A stretch of 56,730 bases of DNA, taken from positions 1-56,730 of the forward strand of contig CANRJA010000011.1 of the NCBI GenBank assembly GCA_947630825.1. The letters are read 5' to 3'. The translations under genes and the position numbers were made by a program. Below the pieces are notes generated by a model. The model was not told the origin of the DNA, searched no databases, and was given only the letters and a program-made list of their open reading frames with translations. Source of the stretch: an uncultured Clostridia bacterium. GTDB taxonomy: Bacteria > Bacillota > Clostridia > Oscillospirales > Ruminococcaceae. How positions within the stretch are numbered: position 1 is the first letter of the stretch; every line of letters starts with the position of its first letter. Shown here piece by piece: positions 25,328 to 32,995 of the stretch.

Positions 25328-27973
25328 CTAAAAGTCTTCTATCAGCTTTTCGCCATAGTATGCTTTGAGATACATATCCTTGATCTCGCTCATAAGAGGA
25401 TATCTCGGGTTAGCTCCTGTGCATTGGTCGTCGAATGCGTCCTCAGTCATCTGGTCGAGAGTAGCCATAAAGTCTTCCTCAGAAATTCCGTAATCCTTTA
25501 TAGACTTCTTAATACCTACCGTTTCTTTGAGGTTGTCGATAGCGTCTATAAGGAGTTCAAGAGTTTCCTTATCGTCCTTGCCTCTAATGCCTAAGAAACT
25601 TGCGCACTCGCAGTATCTTTCAAGAGTATGAGGATATTGATATTGTGAGAATGTTCCCATCTTTCTTGGCGACGGGTTAGCATTGAACCTCATAACATTG
25701 TCAATCAAAAGTGCGTTTGCAACGCCGTGAGGCAGGTGATGATAAGCACCCAGCTTATGAGCCATTGAGTGGCAAACACCTAAGAATGCGTTGGCGAACG
25801 CCATACCTGCAAGCGTTGATGCCGTAGCCATCTTTTCTCTTGCGAGAGGGTCGTTAGCTCCTTTTTCGTATGCAGACGGCAGGTAAGTGAAGATGTTTTT
25901 AAGAGCCTTTAATGCAAGACCGTCTGTGTAATCTGTAGCCATAACAGATGCGTATGCTTCAAGAGCGTGGGTAACAGCGTCGATACCTGAAGCCGCTGTA
26001 AGTCCCTTAGGCTGATTCATCATCATATCAGCGTCTACAATAGCCATATTAGGCATCAGTTCATAGTCGGCAAGAGGATATTTTGTACCTGTTCTTTCGT
26101 CTGTAATAACTGCAAAAGGTGTAACCTCAGAACCTGTACCCGATGAAGTCGGAACGGCAACAAAGTAAGCCTTTTCGCCCATTTTAGGGAATGTGTAAAC
26201 TCTCTTGCGGATATCAATAAATCTCATTGCCATATCCATAAAGTCAGCTTCGGGATGCTCGTACAGCACCCACATAATTTTAGCAGCGTCCATTGCCGAG
26301 CCTCCGCCTATTGCGATAATAACGTCAGGTCCGAAGGCCGTCATCTGCTTTGTACCCTCTAAAGCGCAGGCAAGCGTCGGGTCGGGGGCAACGTCAAAGA
26401 ACGTAGCGTGCTTGATTCCCATTTCGTCTAATTGGTCTGTAACGCATTTTGTGTATCCGTTTTCGTATAAGAACTGGTCTGTAACAATAAAGCACTTCTT
26501 TTTATCCATTACTGTCTTAAGCTCACGTAGTGCGACCGGCAAACAGCCCTTTTTGAAATAAACCTTTTCAGGTGCTCTGAACCAAAGCATATTCTCTCTC
26601 CTCTCGGCAACTGTCTTTATGTTTAATAGATGTTTAACTCCTACATTTTCAGAAACTGAGTTTCCTCCCCAAGAACCGCAGCCCAGCGTTAATGACGGGG
26701 AAAGCATAAAGTTATAAAGGTCGCCGATACCGCCGTGTGATGAAGGAGTGTTTACAAGAATACGGCAGGTCTTCATCATATTAGCAAACTTATCTATCTT
26801 TTCCTTTTCGGTAACAGGATTAACGTAAAGTGAAGCCGTGTGTCCGTATCCGCCGTCTTTTATCAAGTGGTCGGCTTTGTTTAAGGCGTCGTCGAAGTCT
26901 TTTGCCTTATACATACCCAGAACAGGAGACAGCTTTTCGTGAGCAAAAGGCTCGTCGAGAGAAACAGATGTGACCTCACCGATAAGAATTTTTGTACTTT
27001 CCGGAACGTCGATCCCTGCGAGTTTAGCAATATCATATGCAGACTGTCCGGCGATCTTTGAGTTAAGAGAGCCGTTGATTATCATTGTTTCACCGAGCTT
27101 CTTTGTCTCTGCCTTGCTGAGAATATAGCATCCTCTTTCTTTAAACTCTTTCTTGACCTCTGTGTAGATGTCTTTATCAATGATGACCGACTGCTCGGAA
27201 GCACAGATAACTCCGTTATCGAATGTTTTTGAATGAATAATTGAGTTTACAGCCATCTTAATATCAGCCGATTTATCAATAACAGCAGGTACGTTTCCTG
27301 CGCCGACTCCGATGGCAGGCTTTCCGCTTGAGTAAGCGGCATGAACCATACCTGGTCCGCCTGTTGCAAGAATAATGTCAGCCTCGCTCATTACCAAATT
27401 TGTAAGCTCAAGTGACGGAACGTCAATCCAAGCGATAATTCCCTCAGGAGCGCCTGCTTTTACGGCAGCTTCCAAAACGATTTTTGCCGCTTCAATGGTA
27501 CATTTCTTAGCTCTTGGGTGAGGGGAGATAATAATTGCATTTCTTGTCTTTAAGCAGATAAGAGTTTTGAAAATTGCAGTTGAAGTAGGGTTGGTAGTAG
27601 GAATAACCGCCGCAACCACACCGATTGGTTCTGCGACTTTAATAGTGCCAAAAGCCTCGTCTCTTTCGATAATGTCGCAGGTTTTAGTATTCTTATATGC
27701 GTTGTAGATATATTCAGCCGCATAGTTGTTTTTTATAACCTTGTCCTCAACAATTCCCATACCTGTTTCTTCAACAGCCATTTTGGCAAGCGGTATTCTC
27801 TGCTTGTTTGCCGCAATAGCCGCCGCCTTGAAGATCTCATCAACCTTTTCCTGAGGATATGCTGCAAACTCTTCTTGAGCCTTTCTAAGCTCTTTCAGCC
27901 TTGCCTCTAAAGTCTCAACACTGTCGACAAGCGTTACTGTTGTCCCTGCTGATGTTTCTTTCTTGTTACTCAT
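25328..27973 (-). CDS. adhE: Bifunctional acetaldehyde-CoA/alcohol dehydrogenase
   Basis: 881 aa, the usual AdhE length. The N-terminal CoA-acylating aldehyde dehydrogenase half has the catalytic Cys in DNGVICASEQ (about residue 250) and the SSGKPAIGVGAGNVPAV loop. The C-terminal iron-dependent alcohol dehydrogenase half has GGGSAMDAAK and the iron-site His residues in DAVTHALEAY and GVCHSMAHKLGAYHHLPHG. It reduces acetyl-CoA to ethanol with two NADH. It lies 42 bases after rex on the minus strand and shares its Rex-controlled promoter, a direct redox feedback. Confidence 0.97.
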   Translation of the reverse strand: MSNKKETSAGTTVTLVDSVETLEARLKELRKAQEEFAAYPQEKVDEIFKAAAIAANKQRIPLAKMAVEETGMGIVEDKVIKNNYAAEYIYNAYKNTKTCDIIERDEAFGTIKVAEPIGVVAAVIPTTNPTSTAIFKTLICLKTRNAIIISPHPRAKKCTIEAAKIVLEAAVKAGAPEGIIAWIDVPSLELTNLVMSEADIILATGGPGMVHAAYSSGKPAIGVGAGNVPAVIDKSADIKMAVNSIIHSKTFDNGVICASEQSVIIDKDIYTEVKKEFKERGCYILSKAETKKLGETMIINGSLNSKIAGQSAYDIAKLAGIDVPESTKILIGEVTSVSLDEPFAHEKLSPVLGMYKAKDFDDALNKADHLIKDGGYGHTASLYVNPVTEKEKIDKFANMMKTCRILVNTPSSHGGIGDLYNFMLSPSLTLGCGSWGGNSVSENVGVKHLLNIKTVAERRENMLWFRAPEKVYFKKGCLPVALRELKTVMDKKKCFIVTDQFLYENGYTKCVTDQLDEMGIKHATFFDVAPDPTLACALEGTKQMTAFGPDVIIAIGGGSAMDAAKIMWVLYEHPEADFMDMAMRFIDIRKRVYTFPKMGEKAYFVAVPTSSGTGSEVTPFAVITDERTGTKYPLADYELMPNMAIVDADMMMNQPKGLTAASGIDAVTHALEAYASVMATDYTDGLALKALKNIFTYLPSAYEKGANDPLAREKMATASTLAGMAFANAFLGVCHSMAHKLGAYHHLPHGVANALLIDNVMRFNANPSPRKMGTFSQYQYPHTLERYCECASFLGIRGKDDKETLELLIDAIDNLKETVGIKKSIKDYGISEEDFMATLDQMTEDAFDDQCTGANPRYPLMSEIKDMYLKAYYGEKLIEDF

Positions 27974-28015
27974 TTATAAATCTCTCCTATTCATAAATAA
28001 AAAATTAAATGCTAA

Positions 28016-28654
28016 TTAATGGCGTCTTTTTATAGATTTAGACAGAAGTGCAATTGACGCCGAAAGATTTTCATTCTGAACAATTATATCGTCAGGCACA
28101 TTTAAATGTACCTGAGCAAAGTTCCATATAGCCAGAACTCCTGCTTTTACCATAATATCGCAAATTTCCTGAGCGTGCTTATCTGGAACAGTTATTATAC
28201 CGATTTTAACATTGAAGCTTTTGCAAATCTCGCTTATACGGTTAATTGGAAAAATCCTTTTTCCGTGAACCTCTGTACCAATTAATTTTTCGTTTGTATC
28301 AAAACCTGCAACAACATTTAGACCGTGGTTTTTAAAACCCTCAAATGATATTAACGCACTGCCTAAATGTCCGACTCCGACGATGATAGCGTCCTTAACA
28401 TTATCATAGCCCAAATACTTTTCAATATCCAAAATCAGATCTCTCAGCAGATATCCTGTTCTGGGCTTTCCTCCGCATTCGCTAACCGCCGCTAAATCCT
28501 TTCTGACCTGTACCTCATTGAGGTTCAGCCCCTTGGCAACAATAGGTGCAGAAATGGTCATAACGCCCTCTTCTGCCTTACCCCTAAGATAGGTTAGATA
28601 ATCAGGAAGTCTTTTAACTGTTTGTTTTGGTACTGTTTTTTCATTCTCGAACAT
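28016..28654 (-). CDS. rex: Redox-sensing transcriptional repressor Rex
   Basis: 212 aa. An N-terminal winged helix (about 1-80) contains RLPDYLTYLR and VRKDLAAV. The Rossmann NAD(H)-binding half carries VGVGHLGSAL, with GxGxxG (about residue 92). A C-terminal swapping helix follows. Rex reads the NADH/NAD+ ratio and releases DNA at high NADH. It is the first gene of the rex-adhE operon, with a Rex-type box in front, so it should control itself. GAGGTGGTAAT lies before the start. Confidence 0.96.
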   Translation of the reverse strand: MFENEKTVPKQTVKRLPDYLTYLRGKAEEGVMTISAPIVAKGLNLNEVQVRKDLAAVSECGGKPRTGYLLRDLILDIEKYLGYDNVKDAIIVGVGHLGSALISFEGFKNHGLNVVAGFDTNEKLIGTEVHGKRIFPINRISEICKSFNVKIGIITVPDKHAQEICDIMVKAGVLAIWNFAQVHLNVPDDIIVQNENLSASIALLSKSIKRRH

Positions 28655-28706
28655 ATTACCACCTCACATGCTTATTAAATTAATCAGTATTAATTTATCG
28701 AAAACA

Positions 28707-28735
28707 ATTATAATAGCACCTTTTACCGTTGTCAA
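28707..28735 (-). promoter_or_regulatory. Consensus promoter of rex-adhE
   Basis: On the minus strand, TTGACA, 17-bp spacer, TATAAT, about 50 bases before the rex start. Confidence 0.9.
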
Positions 28736-28743
28736 TAGTTATA

Positions 28744-28761
28744 TTGTTAATTATTTGACAT
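28744..28761. promoter_or_regulatory. Rex-type operator upstream of rex-adhE
   Basis: TTGTTAA-TTAT-TTGACAT matches TTGTTAA-N4-TTAACAA at 12 of 14 defined positions. It ends 8 bp upstream of the -35, exactly as at pckG. Confidence 0.7.
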
Positions 28762-29011
28762 TCTACCTTTTTACTAAAATTAATAATATTTGGGTAATAT
28801 TTTTAAATAATTTAACACGGATTTTTTATAAGCTTTCATACATTTTATATTATGAAAATAATCAAAAAAATTTATTTACAAAAAATATAAACCGTCAAGG
28901 CATTTTTGCTTAAACGGTTCAAGAAATATTTAAAGAGCTTATTTCATATTAATATGTATTACAAAATAACGTCAAAATGTAAACCCAAAAATCAATACAA
29001 TTAAAAAATAT
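28762..29011. other. AT-rich intergenic region between rex and the LRR gene
   Basis: The 454-base gap between the divergent genes holds the rex promoter and operator at one end and the LRR promoter at the other. In between is AT-rich DNA with one imperfect AACCGT/ACGGTT hairpin at about 28891-28919. No gene is visible. Confidence 0.5.
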
Positions 29012-29040
29012 TTGACGAATCTTTGTTATTAAAGTATAAT
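29012..29040 (+). promoter_or_regulatory. Promoter of the LRR protein gene
   Basis: TTGACG, 17-bp spacer, TATAAT. An inverted repeat TGTTATTAA / TTATTAACA spans the spacer and -10. Confidence 0.8.
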
Positions 29041-29108
29041 TATTAACAGACAACTATGTATCAATTATAAGAGTTATAGAGATATTTTAAATTAATTTAG
29101 GAGGGAAT

Positions 29109-30524
29109 ATGCAAAAGACTATATCTGTTTGTATAGTGATTTGTATACTGTTTACAGCAGTGTTTTTTACAAGCCAACCATTATCTGTTTTCGGCGCAGA
29201 TAACGGAATAGACTTTGAAAGCGCGGAGCCTATTGACAGTGATATAGTTTATCAAGTTTCAGTAGATAGCGGCGATTACGCAATTACCAGCTTTACCGCT
29301 TCTGAGGACGGATACTATTTGTTTGAGGCTCTTGGCGATAAATACAAGGTAGGAGCATTTTTTGGAAATGAGTATAACTACTATGAGCCTGTTGCAACGC
29401 TTTTCGACAGCGAAAAAAACGAAGTGCAGTATGTTGAGTTCGACGCTTATGATCCGTCAGTTGATAATAATGCTCCGTATGCGAAAATGGTTCAGAAAAT
29501 CCAAAAGGGAGAAACATACTTCTATAAAACCAACCTGCTTGATCCTAAAAAGAGCGGTACATATTTAATAAGAGTAATGAAAGCTCCTGATTTGGTTTTT
29601 ACATATTCATCGGAAGATGAATATTCCGGTTGTTATCAAGTTTACAGATATACAGGCTCTGAAAAGGAATTTACTATAAAAACACGATATACAGTTAGCG
29701 AGAGTGAATCTCTTTATACGCCTGATAATAATGTTCTTCTCAGCGGCATTAGTTTGGGAGCATTTGAGGGTAATGAGTTTTTAGAAACTATTAACCTGCC
29801 TTATGACTTTGATTTCATTGCTTCGGAAGCTTTTTTTAACTGTAAGAAACTCAGTAATGTAAATCTAAGCCGAAATATCGACACTATAGGCTACAGGGCA
29901 TTTGCAGGATGTGATTCATTGAAGAGTATTACTATCCGTTCTTATGATGTTATTCTTGAACCGCAATGCTTTGGTTACGATGAAAGCGGAAACAAGTACA
30001 GCGATTTTACTATATTCTGCTATGATGGCTCGACTGCGGAGGAGTATGCCAAAGATAATGGTATAAATTATTCAATAATAAGTAATGCGTTTGAAAGCTC
30101 AGACAATTCAGAAAAAACAGTCAGTGCAGAAAATAGTAATTCTAGTGCTTCTGATACTTTAAAGCCAACTTCTTACCAAAATGCAAGCAAAAGTATTACG
30201 AGTGTAAAGGCAATTCAGGTTAAGAAGGCGAAAATTAAGAAGGTAAAGAAAACCTCAAAGAAAAGACAGCTAAAGGTTAAATGGAAGAAAATAAGAGGCG
30301 TTTCAGGTTATCAGATAAAATGCGGACTTAATAGGAAAATGAAAAAAGGGAAAAGGGTGGTTTATGTAAAAGCAAACCGCAGTTCTAAAATTATTAAGGG
30401 CTTGAAGTCTAAGAAAACATATTATATTAAAATTAGGGCGTATAAGAAATATGTATCTGCAAAAGGTGAAGAGCTTTGGGCTTATGGAAAATGGTCAAAT
30501 ATTAAAAAGACTAAGACAAGGTAG
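29109..30524 (+). CDS. Secreted BspA-type leucine-rich repeat protein with C-terminal Fn3-like domain
   Basis: 471 aa. A signal peptide (about 1-31) ends near PLSVFGAD. Residues 32-165 form a region of unknown fold. LRR_5/BspA-type repeats (about 200-320) carry units such as IASEAFFNCKKLSNVNL and IGYRAFAGCDSLKSITI. A Ser/Asn linker follows, then a very Lys-rich module (about 375-471) with the WKKIRGVSGYQIKCG and KTYYIKIRAYKK pattern of clostridial Fn3-like domains. BspA proteins often mediate adhesion; that role is inferred. GGAGGGA precedes the start. Confidence 0.82.
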   Translation: MQKTISVCIVICILFTAVFFTSQPLSVFGADNGIDFESAEPIDSDIVYQVSVDSGDYAITSFTASEDGYYLFEALGDKYKVGAFFGNEYNYYEPVATLFDSEKNEVQYVEFDAYDPSVDNNAPYAKMVQKIQKGETYFYKTNLLDPKKSGTYLIRVMKAPDLVFTYSSEDEYSGCYQVYRYTGSEKEFTIKTRYTVSESESLYTPDNNVLLSGISLGAFEGNEFLETINLPYDFDFIASEAFFNCKKLSNVNLSRNIDTIGYRAFAGCDSLKSITIRSYDVILEPQCFGYDESGNKYSDFTIFCYDGSTAEEYAKDNGINYSIISNAFESSDNSEKTVSAENSNSSASDTLKPTSYQNASKSITSVKAIQVKKAKIKKVKKTSKKRQLKVKWKKIRGVSGYQIKCGLNRKMKKGKRVVYVKANRSSKIIKGLKSKKTYYIKIRAYKKYVSAKGEELWAYGKWSNIKKTKTR

Positions 30525-30533
30525 TAAAAATTA

Positions 30534-30567
30534 AAACCGGAGGCAAGGAAATTCTTGCTTCCGGTTT
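30534..30567. terminator. Strong hairpin between the LRR gene and hicB
   Basis: AAACCGGAGGCAAG / CTTGCTTCCGGTTT form a 14-bp stem with a 6-nt loop. The T-rich tail is better on the minus strand, so it may serve both genes. Confidence 0.75.
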
Positions 30568-30611
30568 GTGTCAAAAGCCCCCAGGTTTATTGGGGTTCGA
30601 TGCCCTAAGGC

Positions 30612-30648
30612 TCTAAAACGCCTCTGCTGAGCGGAAACTAACAGAGGC
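30612..30648 (-). terminator. Terminator after hicB
   Basis: On the minus strand GCCTCTG / CAGAGGC with a 15-nt loop, then GTTTT. A further CCCCA/TGGGG hairpin lies beyond it at about 30579-30595. Confidence 0.6.
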
Positions 30649-30659
30649 AATAAGATATT

Positions 30660-31070
30660 CTAATTAATATGAAGTTGATTTTTCAAAGCAGATTGAAGCG
30701 CTTGTGAGAAATTAACACCATTTTCAATTGCTAAATCATTGAGCCAAGATGGAATAGTAAGCGTTTTCTTAACGGACTTTTCAAAATGCTTTTTTGCATA
30801 CTCGTCAACGTCAACAGTAACCATATTTACAAATGCACTTTCGTACTCGTCATATTCTTCATCTACGTTGATACTTTCCATTGATGGAGCTTTAGGGACT
30901 TCTAAATTTTCAAGTTTAGCATTGTAGAGGTAGCCTGCAAGACAGTCAACAGCCATTTTCATAGCTTCATCGAGTGTATCGCCGCAGGTGGCTTGATTTA
31001 TAACAGGAAAAATGACTGAATAGTTGCCCTCTTTTTCTTTATAAAAGCAAGCAGGATACATTGATAACAT
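30660..31070 (-). CDS. hicB: HicB-type antitoxin
   Basis: 136 aa from the ATG at 31070, which follows AAAGGAG. The N-terminal degenerate RNase-H-like HicB domain shows YPACFYKEKEGNYSV, FPVINQATCGDTLDEAM and the VDCLAGYL helix. The C-terminal part (KTLTIPSWLNDLAIENG) looks like a ribbon-helix-helix DNA-binding end. It neutralises HicA and probably represses the operon through the palindrome in the promoter. It lies 34 bases behind hicA. Confidence 0.92.
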   Translation of the reverse strand: MLSMYPACFYKEKEGNYSVIFPVINQATCGDTLDEAMKMAVDCLAGYLYNAKLENLEVPKAPSMESINVDEEYDEYESAFVNMVTVDVDEYAKKHFEKSVKKTLTIPSWLNDLAIENGVNFSQALQSALKNQLHIN

Positions 31071-31104
31071 AAAATTACTCCTTTCATATCGTACAAGCAA
31101 AGGC

Positions 31105-31287
31105 TTACCTCAGCCCTGCTTGTTTAAGTATTGAGTTTGCCGTTCCTTTTGGAATATCGCCTTTATGGTTTGGTATTGTAACCTTACCTTTCTTTGTAGG
31201 GTGTGAGTAGTAAAAGTGAGAACCTCTAGTGTACAAATAGACCCATCCATCAGCTTTTATTAGCTTTTCCATTTCTTTGAATGTCAT
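31105..31287 (-). CDS. hicA: HicA-type mRNA interferase toxin
   Basis: 60 aa, the standard HicA size. The double-stranded RNA-binding-like fold has the catalytic His in TRGSHFYYSHP (about residue 23) and the conserved TIPNHKGDIPKGT segment. HicA cuts mRNA during stress when HicB is lost. The start follows GGTGAGAG. It is the first gene of the hicAB operon, whose promoter sits on a large palindrome. Confidence 0.95.
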   Translation of the reverse strand: MTFKEMEKLIKADGWVYLYTRGSHFYYSHPTKKGKVTIPNHKGDIPKGTANSILKQAGLR

Positions 31288-31309
31288 TCTCTCACCGCCT
31301 TACACATAT

Positions 31310-31353
31310 ATTATATGACATAATACGTATTATGTCAATACGTATTATATAAT
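31310..31353 (-). promoter_or_regulatory. hicAB promoter with palindromic operator
   Basis: On the minus strand, TTGACA (31338-31333) and TATAAT (31315-31310) are 17 bp apart. A perfect 22-bp dyad at 31316-31337 (half-site TGACATAATAC) fills the spacer and the -35. A second ATAATACGTATT-like unit lies just upstream. This is the expected place for autorepression by HicB. Confidence 0.85.
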
Positions 31354-31382
31354 ATTTTCTATGTTTTTCAAGGTCCGCCTTG

Positions 31383-31411
31383 TTGACATCTAACTAAATA
31401 TATGCTAAAAT
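31383..31411 (+). promoter_or_regulatory. Promoter of the hydrogenase maturation operon
   Basis: TTGACA, 17-bp spacer, TAAAAT. Transcription should start near 31418, leaving a leader of about 195 nt before the first gene. Confidence 0.88.
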
Positions 31412-31417
31412 ATATTC

Positions 31418-31596
31418 GTAAACAGAAAGGTTTTAGTCCCGACTGCGAGCGTTTAAAAACATAAATCGTTCTGATAACAAAGGTCAACCCTGAGTTTAAA
31501 GGCGAGAGTATAGCAAAACTTTTATCAAATCGTTTTTGATTTGGTATGTGAGTTAATTCTATCCTTTTGCCTTTTGGTGAAAGGATTTTTTGATTT
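31418..31596 (+). ncRNA. Attenuator-like structured leader of the hyd operon
   Basis: Four pairings are visible. First, hairpin GAGCG (31447-31451) / CGTTC (31467-31471). Second, hairpin ATCAAATC (31524-31531) / GATTTGGT (31538-31545). Third, a terminator stem ATCCTTTTGCC (31561-31571) / GGTGAAAGGAT (31576-31586) with TTTT loop and T tail. Fourth, a competing pairing of GGCGAGAGTATAG (31501-31513) with CTATCCTTTTGCC (31559-31571), 12 of 13 positions, which would break the terminator. I cannot match the upstream part to a known aptamer. Confidence 0.6.
31561..31592 (+). terminator. Leader terminator upstream of the TM1266-type gene
   Basis: An 11-bp stem (two G-T pairs) with TTTT loop followed by a run of T, 21 bases before the first start codon. 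It is placed for premature termination of the hyd operon. Confidence 0.85.
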
Positions 31597-31612
31597 AGAA
31601 AAGAGGTAAAGT

Positions 31613-31873
31613 ATGGAGGTCAATAACAGCGATACAAGGCTTGCTATTATAGCGATAATTGTAGAGGAGATAGAACAGACTGAAAAGCTTAATAAAATTC
31701 TGCATAATTATTCTCAGTACATAATAGGCAGAATGGGTATACCGTATCAAAAGAAAAATGTAAATGTAATAAGCGTTGTTGTCGACGCTCCGAACGATAT
31801 TATAGGCGCGATTTCGGGTAAGCTGGGAATGATAGATAATATAACGGTAAAAACGGTTTATTCAAAGCTGTAA
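31613..31873 (+). CDS. TM1266-type iron-only hydrogenase system regulator
   Basis: 86 aa, a small ACT-like (NikR C-terminal-like) domain with RLAIIAIIVEEIEQTEKLN at the N-terminus and YIIGRMGIPYQKK, then a VVVDAPNDIIGAISGKLG stretch. The family is found with [FeFe]-hydrogenase genes and is presumed to regulate them, though it has no DNA-binding domain of its own. AGAGG precedes the ATG. First gene of the operon, 16 bases before hydE. Confidence 0.88.
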   Translation: MEVNNSDTRLAIIAIIVEEIEQTEKLNKILHNYSQYIIGRMGIPYQKKNVNVISVVVDAPNDIIGAISGKLGMIDNITVKTVYSKL

Positions 31874-31889
31874 AGATAATAGGAGTTAT

Positions 31890-32951
31890 ATGAATAACAG
31901 AGAGTTAATTGAAAAGCTGAAAAGTGAAAGAGCCTTATCGAAAGATGAATTCACACAGCTTATCAGTACATATACAAAAGAAGACAGAGAGTTTGCCGCA
32001 AAACTGGCAAGAGAAGAGGCAAACATGGTATTTGGAAAAAAGATTTTTGTAAGAGGTCTTATTGAGTTTTCAAGCTACTGCAAGAATGACTGTTACTATT
32101 GCGGTTTAAGACGCTCAAACATAAATGCCGAGCGCTACCGTCTAAGCAAAGAGGATATACTAAGGTGTGCTGACGAGGGGTATGAACTGGGTTTCAGAAC
32201 CTTTGTACTGCAAAGCGGTGAGGACGGTTACTACACTGACGAGATTTTATGCGATATTGTGAAGAGCATAAAAGGCGCACATTCTGATTGTGCGATAACT
32301 CTTTCATTGGGCGAGAGAAGCGAGGAGAGTTATCAAAGGCTTTTAGACGCAGGTGCTGACAGGTATCTGCTTCGCCACGAGACGGCTAATGCCGAGCATT
32401 ATGCAAGACTTCACCCTAAAAACTTAAAGGCAGAGCATAGGCAGGAATGTCTGAGAACATTAAAAAGGATAGGCTATCAAACAGGCTGCGGATTTATGGT
32501 AGGTTCGCCGTTTCAGACGGCGGAGAATTTAGCAGAGGATATGCTGTTTATCAAAAGGCTTGACCCTGAGATGGTAGGTATAGGACCGTTTATACCTCAG
32601 CACGATACGCCTTTCAGAGACGAGCAAAAGGGCAGTCTTGAGGATACGCTTTTTATGCTGTCGCTCATAAGGCTTATGAAGCCGAATGTGCTTCTTCCTG
32701 CAACTACGGCTCTTGGAACTATTTCGCCAATCGGCAGAGAGCAGGGAATTTTGGCAGGGGCTAATGTTGTTATGCCAAATCTCTCGCCGACGGAGGTAAG
32801 GTCGAAGTACCTTTTGTATGACAACAAAATTTGCACAGGAGATGAATCTGCACAGTGTAAGGAGTGTTTAAATAACAGAATGAAAAGCATAGGATATGAG
32901 ATAGTTACCGACAGGGGAGATTATCAGGAATTGACAATTGACAATGGATAA
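31890..32951 (+). CDS. hydE: [FeFe] hydrogenase H-cluster radical SAM maturase HydE
   Basis: 353 aa, a BioB-like radical SAM TIM barrel. The cluster motif CKNDCYYC (about residues 63-70) binds the catalytic [4Fe-4S]; LQSGEDGYYTDE and CGFMVGSPFQT are further family marks. HydE helps build the azadithiolate bridge or iron precursor of the H-cluster. The last residues (ELTIDNG) and the stop codon lie inside a 7-bp tandem repeat that also occurs elsewhere, so the C-terminus has been reshaped by that repeat. AGGAG lies before the start. Confidence 0.96.
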   Translation: MNNRELIEKLKSERALSKDEFTQLISTYTKEDREFAAKLAREEANMVFGKKIFVRGLIEFSSYCKNDCYYCGLRRSNINAERYRLSKEDILRCADEGYELGFRTFVLQSGEDGYYTDEILCDIVKSIKGAHSDCAITLSLGERSEESYQRLLDAGADRYLLRHETANAEHYARLHPKNLKAEHRQECLRTLKRIGYQTGCGFMVGSPFQTAENLAEDMLFIKRLDPEMVGIGPFIPQHDTPFRDEQKGSLEDTLFMLSLIRLMKPNVLLPATTALGTISPIGREQGILAGANVVMPNLSPTEVRSKYLLYDNKICTGDESAQCKECLNNRMKSIGYEIVTDRGDYQELTIDNG

Positions 32952-32956
32952 TGAAC
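32929..32956. repeat. Heptanucleotide repeat at the hydE 3' end
   Basis: Units AATTGAC, AATTGAC, AATGGAT, AATGAAC run across the hydE stop codon. They are related to the inverse of ATTATCCATTGTCAATT-type arrays such as 12791-12822. Confidence 0.75.
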
Positions 32957-32995
32957 ATATTTGTGTTTAAATAAAATCAAAAACGGAGGATCATT

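Noticed and set aside
30573-30620. tRNA-like T-arm (GGTTCGATGCCC) near hicB
   Set aside because: No acceptor, D or anticodon arms can be formed around it; the bases are better explained by hairpins behind hicB.
3065-31287. Many overlapping long frames opposite to real genes
   Set aside because: They lack ribosome binding sites, have implausible composition and mirror the codon pattern of well-identified genes.
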